Shown here piece after piece: positions 52,110-61,583 of a DNA stretch of 64,000 nucleotides. Every line of letters begins with the position of its first letter. Within the stretch, counting starts at the first letter, position 1. Position numbers and translations under genes: made by a program. This DNA is from Paenarthrobacter sp. GTDB taxonomy: Bacteria; Actinomycetota; Actinomycetes; Actinomycetales; Micrococcaceae. The notes under the pieces are model-generated. The model was given only the letters and a program-made list of their open reading frames with translations. It was not told the origin of the DNA and made no database searches. The stretch covers positions 186,001 to 250,000 of the forward strand of contig JAPSHX010000001.1 in the NCBI GenBank assembly GCA_031179305.1. The letters are read 5' to 3'.

Positions 52110-54575
52110 GTGGGGGAACCAAAACCTTGGAATGAAGCCGAGACAAACGCGCTCTTGAAAGCATATTTTGCAATGCTGGATAGCGAGACGCGCGGTATAG
52201 CCTACTCAAAGATCGCTCACAATCGACACGTGCAAGCTCTGACAGGTCGCAGCAAAGGATCAATTGAGTTCAAATTCTGCAATATCAGTCATGTTCTGGC
52301 AGAGGTCGATCATCCGTTTGTCGTTGGGTATAAGCCACGGAGCCACGTCCAAGAAGCGCTGCGAGTAGCAGTCATGAGACAGCTCAGTCCAAGAGAGCCG
52401 TTCATCGGTTCCGGGGATACTCTGCCGAAAGCCTTGATGCTATCTTCAACCGATACTCCCAGCGATGCGGCCGAACCGGCCGCAGTCTCCAACGAAAGAG
52501 GACCGTTGTCTGCACCGACCGCTCCTGATAGGCAGAATGAAGATATATGGCACAGTCTCGCAGGCTTGTGGGATCGCGCCACTGGAGGAACCGATGTCGC
52601 GGCCCGACCCGATCATCCGATTGATTCCGTTTGGCCGTCTGCTCTCCGTCCTGCCGGAGTCGAGGAAGCATGCAACTGGCTGAAAGCCGGCATCGCAGCC
52701 GGTGAACCGCCCCGCTTCCTGTTCTTAGTAGGCGGGCCGGGAGCGGGAAAATCCCATGCCACAGCACATGTCGTTGAGGGCCTACATGCGGAGCGCCACC
52801 GTGACGATGGTCTGGCTCACCGGGTCTATGAATATAAAGGGACTAAGAGTGACGTCATTGTCATCAACGATGCCACCATCAATCTGGAGACGTCAAACGT
52901 TGCACCTCTGATTTCTGATATCAATGGAGCCATAGACAATGCAGGAACATTGGCAACGTCACACCCGCTCAATTTGATGGCCTGTGTCAATAGGGGTGTT
53001 CTCGTTGAGGAAATGGCAGAATCCAGGCTTCGAGATTCCCAGAACTGGACGGCAGGCGACGTGCTGGTTCGCTGGCTCTATGACTCAGTAGCCAAAGGGC
53101 CTGATGAGTCAGTCTGGCGTCTCTCACGAAAGGCGGGCCGTGACTTTGTCAAATCGGCCCAACTCAGTCACTTAGGGAACCACGTTGCCAACGTAATGGC
53201 GGTATTCGTTGACGAGTGTTCGTTGTTTGAAGAGCGTCCAGCGATAAGCATAGCTGCGGACTCCCAAGTCTCCGCGCAAGATTATCGGATTGTTCCTCTG
53301 GGCCGTCGTAGAGAAATAGAGGACGCACTGTCTCCCGCAGCAGACTTGCTTGCCAACGTACTGGCGGTTCTCCAAGTCCCGGACACGAATGTCCACGATA
53401 AGTACTCAACCACACTTGTAGACCCGGTCACAGCCAACCTGCATTCACTGCGCTTCCCGCAGATCAGGTCAGGTTTGTTGACTATGGCTCGGAGTGCCGA
53501 ATTGATGTCAGCAACGCGCATGACCTATCGCGAGCTCTGGGGGTTTCTGACGAGAGCTCTGGTTGGCGATGCCCCGATACGCATGGCAAGGAACGAACTT
53601 CGTGAATTCCTTGTTGCGAACCAGCCGACGGGACAAAGTGCGGAGGATGATTTCCAACGGATGCGACGGCTCTCCGGCCTGCGCTTTAATCAGAGCATAT
53701 TCGGTGCAGGCGAGTGGGCATCCGCGTCGGAGGGTTCAATGCGGGATCCAGTCTTGAAACTGCTAGTCCCCGCTGACCCAGTAAGTGATGCTGTCCCTGG
53801 TTCTAATCCTGACAATCCCGATGAAGGCTGGGCGACGCCAGTCTCCGATGCGTTCAGTGTGCATGCATCCGATGGGACTCCCCTGCAGAGCCTCTTGGAC
53901 TCATTGCCAAGTAATGTACCCATGCACGACATCGTTACGGATTTTGACAAACGCTTGGACGAGGCCTTCTCCAGGCTAATGCAACAACCTCAGCTAAAGG
54001 ACGACAAACGGCTGGAAGCAACTGGCTGGTATGGCGCCTACCTCACACGTCTCTATGCCGTTTCTCACGGTATCAGTGCATTTAGGCGCGAGATTGAGAT
54101 GCTCATAAGAACTTGGGTTCAAGTTCCGCATTTGCCTGACGGCCTGAAGTCACCGTTGAGGACTTTGCTTCGGCCTAAGCGGAATCCGAATGAGTCTGCG
54201 TCCTCCATCCTTCCGCTGTTTGACAGCCGAACCGAACCGATCACCGGGAGGGTCAGCATCCCTAAGCTCGCCGTCCGCGTCAAGGAGCCTGAACTGACAA
54301 CGGACCGTGCAGGACAAGGCGAACAAGTTCTACTTACGATTCGAACAGATGGAACCAAGATGAGCAGCGTTTCGTTGGATTTTCCGTTGATCAGGGAGGC
54401 TCTGGCTTGTGTCGATGATTTCATTGGCGTGACGGATTTGATCGATGTGACAGCTCCGAGGCTAGAACGTGTCCGCGCATCGAGGCTACTTTCGGCCCAT
54501 CTTCGCGGCGCCGAATTCTGCCTAGCGGATGGCGATCGAGAGGTCCAGTTGACCCAGCAGGAGCAATCACGATGA
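52110..54575 (+). CDS. P-loop ATPase with N-terminal module, first gene of large defence-like operon
   Basis: 821 aa. Residues ~6-90 (WNEAETNALLKAYFAMLD, LTGRSKGSIEFKFCNISHVL, HPFVVGYKPRSHVQEAL) match an N-terminal module that recurs in McrA/HNH- and DUF3883-like proteins and is thought to read DNA. A Walker A, VGGPGAGKSHA, is at ~207-217, and a candidate Walker B, AVFVDECSLFEE, near 365. The C-terminal ~300 residues are unassigned. Similar in order to DptF/SspF-type proteins, but longer and not proven homologous. GTG start, weak ribosome-binding site. Its ATG overlap with the next gene couples translation. Confidence 0.72.
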   Translation: MGEPKPWNEAETNALLKAYFAMLDSETRGIAYSKIAHNRHVQALTGRSKGSIEFKFCNISHVLAEVDHPFVVGYKPRSHVQEALRVAVMRQLSPREPFIGSGDTLPKALMLSSTDTPSDAAEPAAVSNERGPLSAPTAPDRQNEDIWHSLAGLWDRATGGTDVAARPDHPIDSVWPSALRPAGVEEACNWLKAGIAAGEPPRFLFLVGGPGAGKSHATAHVVEGLHAERHRDDGLAHRVYEYKGTKSDVIVINDATINLETSNVAPLISDINGAIDNAGTLATSHPLNLMACVNRGVLVEEMAESRLRDSQNWTAGDVLVRWLYDSVAKGPDESVWRLSRKAGRDFVKSAQLSHLGNHVANVMAVFVDECSLFEERPAISIAADSQVSAQDYRIVPLGRRREIEDALSPAADLLANVLAVLQVPDTNVHDKYSTTLVDPVTANLHSLRFPQIRSGLLTMARSAELMSATRMTYRELWGFLTRALVGDAPIRMARNELREFLVANQPTGQSAEDDFQRMRRLSGLRFNQSIFGAGEWASASEGSMRDPVLKLLVPADPVSDAVPGSNPDNPDEGWATPVSDAFSVHASDGTPLQSLLDSLPSNVPMHDIVTDFDKRLDEAFSRLMQQPQLKDDKRLEATGWYGAYLTRLYAVSHGISAFRREIEMLIRTWVQVPHLPDGLKSPLRTLLRPKRNPNESASSILPLFDSRTEPITGRVSIPKLAVRVKEPELTTDRAGQGEQVLLTIRTDGTKMSSVSLDFPLIREALACVDDFIGVTDLIDVTAPRLERVRASRLLSAHLRGAEFCLADGDREVQLTQQEQSR

Positions 54576-55987
54576 CCAGAATCGCTGCCGCGCATCAGCT
54601 CCTTCTCCCATTTAACAGACCGGAGTACTTTTCCGTGCCGGAGGCACTGCTCTCGGCTCTAGCATGGCGGGCCTATGAATCCATAAGTAATGAGGAGCAG
54701 GAAAAGCCGCTTGGCTTGATGTACAAAGCGCAAGCGAAGGAAACATTGTATCTCTCGCTTCGCCCGACAAAACCAGAAGAGGACACAGCTGAAACGCTGG
54801 GCAACCAGCTGAGGCAACGGGGCATAAGCACCGCGGCATCCGATAGATTGCTGGGAGATGCAGTCTCATCTAGCGTGACTGGAATTAGAATTGAGAAAAC
54901 CGGTAATCAGCCTTCCAGCCCAATGACGCCGGCACTGGCACTGATGCAAAACCCGCGGGGTGTGCTTGTGAAGCAAGGACCGCCGGACTTCGGCGCCATA
55001 ATTGAAAGCCTATTCACTGTCGGTCACCCTCTTGTCGGTCCGTCAATGTCCGCGACTGAACTCTGGTTGCGGGCTTCTGACAAGAGACTCGAGCTGGACC
55101 CGTTACTTAGCGCCATAGATTCTTCTATGATGTCGACGGTTTTCCAAGACGCATTGCGCAGACGAACTTCTTTTCCGATTGCAGAGGACAGTGTCGACTG
55201 GTGCGGACTGTATCCAGAAACGCCGTACGAATGGTTTGCTAAGTCTTGGCAGGCCCTTACGTCCGATGAGTGGGTTGGGGCACTTCCTGCTCGCGTGTGG
55301 GTCGACTGGGCGACCACAGTGTTGCGCTTGGCAATGGGGCTCGGGTTCCTCTGGGAATACGCGTGGTATGAGGCGCTGGGCATGGCGATCGTCCAGGACT
55401 CTGTCCCCGATACGCTTGAGGAGCTTCGAGGAACGGTTAGGTCCCCGCTGCCGTGGCAATCGAGCCGCTCCTCGATCTCCGTCAGGGACGTTGGCGCCAC
55501 TATAAAGGGACGTATCGCAAGAGGCGAACGCATCAGAAGGAGCCTCAAGGAACGCATCAAAGATTTAAACGGAAATCCAGACGCGATCGAGTTTCTGCGG
55601 TCAGCCGCCCGAAGTGATTTCAGGTTGTCTCTGGCTGCAGAGATCACTGAAAAAAAGGACGCCGGCAAGCTTGTTTGGGAAACGGTAAAATATGGCCTTC
55701 AGGTGCGGGAATCAAGCGGTCCATTCACGGATTACTACGGCATCCTCAAAACGCGCGGGCGGAGATATCTTGTCATTGACCCCGGTACTGAGTGGATAGC
55801 GGTAGTTGCTAGCCTCGCATGCGGTTCTCCAGGGACACAATGCAATGTGGGAGACGTCCTGCGTGACCTAACCATTCTTGGGATGCGCCCCGAGCTTGGG
55901 GACCTAGTGTCCTTACTCGAACGTGCAGGCATGGCACGTGGCAGCGCCGACGCTGATCACGCCGTAATAGTTGAGAGTGCTTTCTAG
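54572..55987 (+). CDS. orphan 471-aa protein between two ATPases
   Basis: No domain recognised. The protein is rich in Ser, Arg and Trp, with helical segments at ~25-45, ~230-270 and ~310-350; no Walker motif, nuclease core or membrane helix. GILKTRGRRYLVIDPGTEWIAVVASL (split) near the C-terminus looks like two strands. It overlaps the ATPase gene by ATGA and ends 7 bases before the next start, so all three genes are one transcript. The position and size recall DptG/SspG, a bridging subunit with no known domain; this is analogy only. Confidence 0.62.
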   Translation: MTRIAAAHQLLLPFNRPEYFSVPEALLSALAWRAYESISNEEQEKPLGLMYKAQAKETLYLSLRPTKPEEDTAETLGNQLRQRGISTAASDRLLGDAVSSSVTGIRIEKTGNQPSSPMTPALALMQNPRGVLVKQGPPDFGAIIESLFTVGHPLVGPSMSATELWLRASDKRLELDPLLSAIDSSMMSTVFQDALRRRTSFPIAEDSVDWCGLYPETPYEWFAKSWQALTSDEWVGALPARVWVDWATTVLRLAMGLGFLWEYAWYEALGMAIVQDSVPDTLEELRGTVRSPLPWQSSRSSISVRDVGATIKGRIARGERIRRSLKERIKDLNGNPDAIEFLRSAARSDFRLSLAAEITEKKDAGKLVWETVKYGLQVRESSGPFTDYYGILKTRGRRYLVIDPGTEWIAVVASLACGSPGTQCNVGDVLRDLTILGMRPELGDLVSLLERAGMARGSADADHAVIVESAF

Positions 55988-55994
55988 GAGAATC

Positions 55995-58900
55995 ATGGCG
56001 TCTATTTCATTGGGCAAAGTCCTGGGTCGAATCCTCGCACGAACTAGCGGGCTCGGCCACATCCACCTGCCAGAGGGAATTAGTAGCGAAACTGCAGAGG
56101 AGATTGTTCGGTCGGCTAATCGGAACAAAAGTACCAACCCACCTTTTGCTCTTTTGGTCACTAATGGTCCAGAGTCACTTCAGGAATTTGACTGCCCACG
56201 TGTAAGTCCTTCCCGGACGATTCAATACCGTCAAGGTGATCATTTGGCGGTAGTCCACGGAAGGCAACCCGATCTATCATCGTTTGTGCAAGTTTTTCGT
56301 GAATTATTTGGGCAAAGTTTTCCTGAGCAGGCTGAGGGGGCTGTGTCCCTAGGCAAAATTGCACGTGAAATAGTCCAGTCGCTATGTGAGCAATTCGACT
56401 TGGATGGCTTGAGCTCGCGCGAAAAATCAAGATGTTCTGACATCCTTTTTGGAATTTTGGCAACGCTTTCCACCATTCATTCGCGCGCCGGTGATACAGG
56501 GCGGAGCTGGAACTCTGCTTGGTTTGCGCATGTTGATTATGGGCTCTCCAACCTTCCTAAGATTCTTGGCCAATTGGGCGCGTCTGCGACCAATTTAGAG
56601 TTGCCGGAAGCCTTGGATAAGTATGCATATGCATGCTTCGCCCTCCCGGCCCCGAAGCTTGGAGCCGGAAGGTCATTCCTAGCGTCGGATGCAGGTGCGG
56701 TAAGCCTCATGGATGCCCTGACTGAGTCCTGGAGTGACGAAGATTCATTCCGCATGAGCATCGCACAGCTGCCGACGCGTCAGGAGGTGAAGGAGGCAGG
56801 AGGCAAGCATCCGCTTACCGAATTTGCCCTTGATGACTTTGACGACGCAGTGAGCAGTGACGGGAACGCTTGGTTGGGGCTCGTCAAGACAGTTGGTGCC
56901 TCGCCTGAAAATATAGAACGGTTCTCGGCTTTAACGGAAGAGCAGTTCAAGAGCCCTGCTCGCGATGACGAATCACTGACGTTTGACATAGGCCTCAAAG
57001 AAGGGGGATCGCTGGCGCTGGATCCTGATCTTCCGGAGAGTCCTTTTCTCATCCCGCTGGTGTCAGACGGGACAGCCGGTGGGCGTCAACTTCAGTCTGA
57101 AATTCTAACGATTCGTATTCCCATTCTGGACCGCCTACACCCCGACGAGGCTCGGACCTCGGGGCTTACGATACAAAGTCAGCCTGCCAATGTAGCTAAC
57201 TGGGTTGGGACCGTCGAAGTTTCAGATGACGGTGAACTTCTTGCGATTGGACGATTTATTAAGCCTCGAGGGAATGGTCGGAGCGCTGCGCCGTTCCGGT
57301 TGGTAACCCTAAAGGTGATGTTGCCAAGCGGGGATCCTCTAGCTACGCGTGTCAGGAATGATCTATCGGCCAAAGCGTACGTCTTTTCAGGGATGCAAAC
57401 TTTCTTAGCAGCAGCTCCTTTCAAGAAGAGAGGGGGGCTAGGAAAGATAACGTACCTCGGGCAAATAGAGTGGACACCCGTGCCCGCGATTGATGCCAGC
57501 GAGCTGGAGTTCGCTGAGGAATTGCCCGAAGTGCCCGGCGGCTATCAGGCTTTACTGTGGTCTCCGAATGCTAAAGAGCAGCCGCTTCTGGATGGAGTGG
57601 CTCTAAGAGCTCACCCGATTCTGAAAGATTTGTTCGCCCTGCGCTTCGCCCCGACTGGCGACAATGAGTTCGTGGCAAACAGTTTTACTTTTCGTGTTCG
57701 GCCAATAGCTGCAGGGGGTGGACACCAGTCAGCTCTACTGGCTGCCGCTGTCAAGCAGCAGGTAGTCCCAGATCGCCCTAAACCGGCGACGGAAGGGTCG
57801 GTTCGCGGACAAGCGGAGGCCTTCTACGCAAGCCGTCTCGTTGCGGGAGACACGTCGATTGTCGACGCTCTGGGGCACGTAATGATGCCCAGTAATGAAT
57901 CAATGCGAGTGGAGGACTCCCGACCGCAAGATCATGGGGCGTTCATGATGCCCGATGCTGCGCGAGGGGCGCTCGACAGCGTCAGCTATTTCAAAGTCGA
58001 CGAAGCCTTCGTTCGCGGGGCAGAAGCTGAGAGATTTCGAGAGGCTTTTCGTGCTTTGCGGGTAGACGAACTTCTTGTCCGTCAAGACGTCCGTGGTGAA
58101 GGCGTCGAATTCGAATGGCCCTCACGGACTTCGTGGCGCAGTCTTTGGGACGATCCAGCCTTGAGCGAGTACTTGGACGCATACAGCGATCTAGTTGTTG
58201 CTGCTCGTGCCAGCGGTAGGGACGAGAATCTGTTTTGGGCTGCCTATCCGATGTCGGTGAGTGCGTGGGACGTCAAGGGCGACAGCGGATGCCAAGCAGT
58301 GTTGTTGAGCCCGCTACATCCGATAAGACTGGCCTGGCTGGCCGGAGCAGAGCATTCGCTCTTTGAGGCCGAAAACTCAGTGGAGCATGCTGGCTCTGTT
58401 GAAGGATGGAACCTGCCTCTAGTGGGACCAGGCGAATCAGTTGCCGGCAGGATGTTGGCGGTCCCTGCTGACTCAGGTGAGGATCAGATCTTTCTCGGTT
58501 GGTCCATGATGCTTCCTGCAGCTAAATCGAGACCGAAGAGATTATCTCCGCCCGACAGGATAGGAAACGCTGTCACACCCGGGGCGGCCGTTAGCGGCCT
58601 CAATGCCACAGCGGTGGATGCTGCCCTCAGATCATTCCGCCGTATGCATCCACACATTTCGACCCTAACCGTGGACCTCCATGCACTAGATCGCCAGAAT
58701 CGGTTGACTGAAATAGATGATTCGGTTCTTGCTGTAGCGGAGGAATGGGGGAATGCCAAGACTGGACGACTTATCGGTGGCGTCAGGGTACTCGATTCCG
58801 TTCGGCGTGAGGGACCCGTTCCTAGGGACGCAGTGACGAAGCTCGTGCGGGAGAACCGCGACATGCTGTTGACATGGTCCAGATACGCTCCCCAAAGCGA

Positions 58901-61523
58901 GGCGAAGGTATGGTGCAACATCCGTCTCCTCCAGGACTCTGGAACTATTGTCCGCGTTGACGGCGGGGGAGCGACCCATGGGGTCTTGGGGGAAGTGCCC
59001 CTTCGACGTTTTGAAAGTAGCCTCAATAGGCTAAGTGATAGGCGAAGCAGCCTCAGCCAACCTGCAGTTCCAAGCACCATGGGATGGAACTCGTTTAGCA
59101 GGGCACTTCAAGCCTGCGAGACGGGCGACTCAGCTCCACTGATCGAAGCTGCAATGATGCGTCGGGACGTGGCCGATACTACCGCCGATTGGACGGTCAT
59201 GGGCGAGTCTTTCCTTAGCCCGGCGATCATGGCTGAGCTAATGGACACCCACAGCGAGGGCTCGCGCATGCTTTGGGAGTGGCGACCGCCAGTCTTCGAG
59301 CGGTCGCCCGATGTCCCTTTCATGGAACGCCGTCCCTTTGTCTCCATTGCCAAAGTGCCGGATAGCTTCGGCCACGAGCTGGAGAGACTCTTGGCCAAAG
59401 CCACGGGTAGGGAAGACACCGCGCAACTCAAGCGTCGGGTTATGTCGAGTTTAGGCAGTAGGGGAGTTGGCCTGTCCTCCCTACTATCGATGGGCGGAAC
59501 TCATGTTGCGGGCGCCATGGGCTTCTACTTGACGTTCGGGCTTTTTGACGAGGCGGTTTCGGATGGCTCCAATAGGTTTGTTGTTCCGATTGATGCTGCT
59601 GATTACTTCCTGCGGACACTATCGGGACAAGCCAACCATGGACAGCACCAACGTCGCGCGGACCTGCTATTCATTGAGATGAGGGATGAAGAGCTCATAC
59701 TTTGTCCCGTCGAGATTAAGTGTTATGGGCTTAAAGGCGACTCGATCGGATCAAGACTGCCGGCTCCGGGGTCATCTGCACTTGATGAGCCGCTGGATCA
59801 GCTCGCGGCCAGTGCGCGGCTACTGGAGAACATTGAGTTCAGGGCAGCCGCGGTAGAGGGGGCTGACAGGGTTATCTGGATGAACAGTTTGGCCACCCTA
59901 GTCGAGACCGCCGCGAGGCTCAGTACCACGCTTGGTTCTCCGGCAGACTTCGCTCGTCGCCTATCTGCCTTGGTTGACGGACGGATGAAAATCCGTCTGG
60001 GTAAGCCCTTACTTACATACCTGCAACACAGTTCGACAACCTCTGGGGGCGAACACTTCTATGCGGGAGAGGTAGGGACGGACGATGCTCCTGTCCGTGG
60101 ACTCATAGCAGATACAGCCAAGGTTTTTAAGGCTCTGGAGGGTTCCGATGCGTCTGTCATTCACGCGTGGAGACAGCTCGTGGATTGGGCCGTGGAGGAA
60201 CCAAGTGAAGATGGAATTTTAGCTCCCAAAGCATCTCCGGAAATGCTGAGTCAGGACCTGGACGAAAGCGCTAATAGTTCGTTCGGAGCCGAAAGCCAGT
60301 CTGATGAGGCTCCTGAAGCTGCGCCGCAGACCAGCATTCAGACTCAGCTTCCCTCAGTTCCTGCGGCAAGCGCAGCAGCTAGTGAAGTGTCCGGTATCTC
60401 AGGGGAGGGTGTTCGAATCAATGTCGGTAATCTCATGGGGTCAATCGGACACTCTCCGGTTGATTTCTGGCCTAGTAACACAAAGCTCAATCAAATGAAT
60501 GTCGGCATCGTCGGAGATCTTGGAACAGGCAAGACTGAGCTTGTGAAGGCCTTGATCGCCCAGATCCGTGAACAGGCGGCGGAAAAGCAGCCATTTGTTC
60601 CTACCTCTATGCTGATTTTTGACTATAAAGGAGATTTTCAGAAAGAGGAGTTCGTGGCTCGGATCGGTGCCGTTGTTCTGGAACCACACGAGATTCCCCT
60701 AAATGTATTTATGCCCGTTACGGGGGAGCACTCGCGGCTTCCTTATCAACAAGCGGCAGCCTTCGTCGACGTCCTCAGAAAAATATACCGAGGCGTCGGG
60801 CCGGTCCAATCAAGTCTCCTTAATGAAGCAGTGCGAAATCTTTACGAGAAGAATTTCAACAGGCCACCGACCCTCGCCGAGGTTAGGGCCGAGTACCTAG
60901 AGAAGTCGGGAAATCCTGACTCGGTCTCTTCTATCCTTGATAGTTTTGTCCTCAGCCAGATATTTAGTTCTGACAGGTCTAAGTTAATGCCGTTTGGAGA
61001 GCTTCTGGCTGGCAAAGTCGTGGTGGTCGCTCTTGACCGACTCGGGCCAGATCAGAGCGCCAAGAACGCCTTAGTTGCTCTGTTCTTGAATCTCTACTAC
61101 GACAACATGCTGAGGTCGGATCGGCCGCCATTCCAGGGTACGGACCCACAGCTTCGTTTTCTCAAGTCATTTCTGCTGGTCGATGAGGCCGTCAACATCA
61201 TGCGCTATGACTTCCAGGTTCTCATGGACCTGATGTTGCAGGGGCGCCAGTTTGGGTACGGAGTAATGCTGGCGTCCCAGTACCTGTCCCACTTCAAAGA
61301 GGGCCGCGAGAATTTTGGACAACCCTTGAGGACTTGGTTTATCCATAAAGTCCCCACAGTCAATGCACGGGAGCTCGCGAGTCTAGGCCTGCCGGATCTT
61401 GCACAGGACGTGCCTCGACGTATCCCCGAACTACGCCAGCACGAGGTCCTGTACAAGTCGCTAGGCTACGACGAGGGTCGATTTGTGCGAGTAAAGCCCT
61501 ACTACGAGCGATATGGACTTTGA
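55995..61523 (+). CDS. giant nuclease-like + HerA/FtsK-type ATPase protein
   Basis: 1842 aa. The first ~1200 residues are a large unassigned region with LSPLHPIRLAWLAGAEH near 775. A PD-(D/E)XK-like core follows: Asp1223 in RADLLFI, Glu1240 and Lys1242 in PVEIKCYG. A Ser/Ala/Glu-rich linker (~1420-1470) leads to a RecA/HerA-FtsK-type motor: Walker A GDLGTGKTE (~1506), FDYKGDF, GKVVVVALDRLG, Walker B FLLVDEAVN (~1729), and late sensor-like motif GVMLASQYLSHF. ATG with AGGAG 4 nt before; an upstream in-frame start at 55971 is rejected. It would be the DNA translocating/cutting subunit. Confidence 0.78.
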   Translation: MASISLGKVLGRILARTSGLGHIHLPEGISSETAEEIVRSANRNKSTNPPFALLVTNGPESLQEFDCPRVSPSRTIQYRQGDHLAVVHGRQPDLSSFVQVFRELFGQSFPEQAEGAVSLGKIAREIVQSLCEQFDLDGLSSREKSRCSDILFGILATLSTIHSRAGDTGRSWNSAWFAHVDYGLSNLPKILGQLGASATNLELPEALDKYAYACFALPAPKLGAGRSFLASDAGAVSLMDALTESWSDEDSFRMSIAQLPTRQEVKEAGGKHPLTEFALDDFDDAVSSDGNAWLGLVKTVGASPENIERFSALTEEQFKSPARDDESLTFDIGLKEGGSLALDPDLPESPFLIPLVSDGTAGGRQLQSEILTIRIPILDRLHPDEARTSGLTIQSQPANVANWVGTVEVSDDGELLAIGRFIKPRGNGRSAAPFRLVTLKVMLPSGDPLATRVRNDLSAKAYVFSGMQTFLAAAPFKKRGGLGKITYLGQIEWTPVPAIDASELEFAEELPEVPGGYQALLWSPNAKEQPLLDGVALRAHPILKDLFALRFAPTGDNEFVANSFTFRVRPIAAGGGHQSALLAAAVKQQVVPDRPKPATEGSVRGQAEAFYASRLVAGDTSIVDALGHVMMPSNESMRVEDSRPQDHGAFMMPDAARGALDSVSYFKVDEAFVRGAEAERFREAFRALRVDELLVRQDVRGEGVEFEWPSRTSWRSLWDDPALSEYLDAYSDLVVAARASGRDENLFWAAYPMSVSAWDVKGDSGCQAVLLSPLHPIRLAWLAGAEHSLFEAENSVEHAGSVEGWNLPLVGPGESVAGRMLAVPADSGEDQIFLGWSMMLPAAKSRPKRLSPPDRIGNAVTPGAAVSGLNATAVDAALRSFRRMHPHISTLTVDLHALDRQNRLTEIDDSVLAVAEEWGNAKTGRLIGGVRVLDSVRREGPVPRDAVTKLVRENRDMLLTWSRYAPQSEAKVWCNIRLLQDSGTIVRVDGGGATHGVLGEVPLRRFESSLNRLSDRRSSLSQPAVPSTMGWNSFSRALQACETGDSAPLIEAAMMRRDVADTTADWTVMGESFLSPAIMAELMDTHSEGSRMLWEWRPPVFERSPDVPFMERRPFVSIAKVPDSFGHELERLLAKATGREDTAQLKRRVMSSLGSRGVGLSSLLSMGGTHVAGAMGFYLTFGLFDEAVSDGSNRFVVPIDAADYFLRTLSGQANHGQHQRRADLLFIEMRDEELILCPVEIKCYGLKGDSIGSRLPAPGSSALDEPLDQLAASARLLENIEFRAAAVEGADRVIWMNSLATLVETAARLSTTLGSPADFARRLSALVDGRMKIRLGKPLLTYLQHSSTTSGGEHFYAGEVGTDDAPVRGLIADTAKVFKALEGSDASVIHAWRQLVDWAVEEPSEDGILAPKASPEMLSQDLDESANSSFGAESQSDEAPEAAPQTSIQTQLPSVPAASAAASEVSGISGEGVRINVGNLMGSIGHSPVDFWPSNTKLNQMNVGIVGDLGTGKTELVKALIAQIREQAAEKQPFVPTSMLIFDYKGDFQKEEFVARIGAVVLEPHEIPLNVFMPVTGEHSRLPYQQAAAFVDVLRKIYRGVGPVQSSLLNEAVRNLYEKNFNRPPTLAEVRAEYLEKSGNPDSVSSILDSFVLSQIFSSDRSKLMPFGELLAGKVVVVALDRLGPDQSAKNALVALFLNLYYDNMLRSDRPPFQGTDPQLRFLKSFLLVDEAVNIMRYDFQVLMDLMLQGRQFGYGVMLASQYLSHFKEGRENFGQPLRTWFIHKVPTVNARELASLGLPDLAQDVPRRIPELRQHEVLYKSLGYDEGRFVRVKPYYERYGL

Positions 61524-61583
61524 TCAGCATGCAGGTTCGGGGCGCAACCAAGGATCTCAGCCTAGCTCTGGCACAATGTATCA

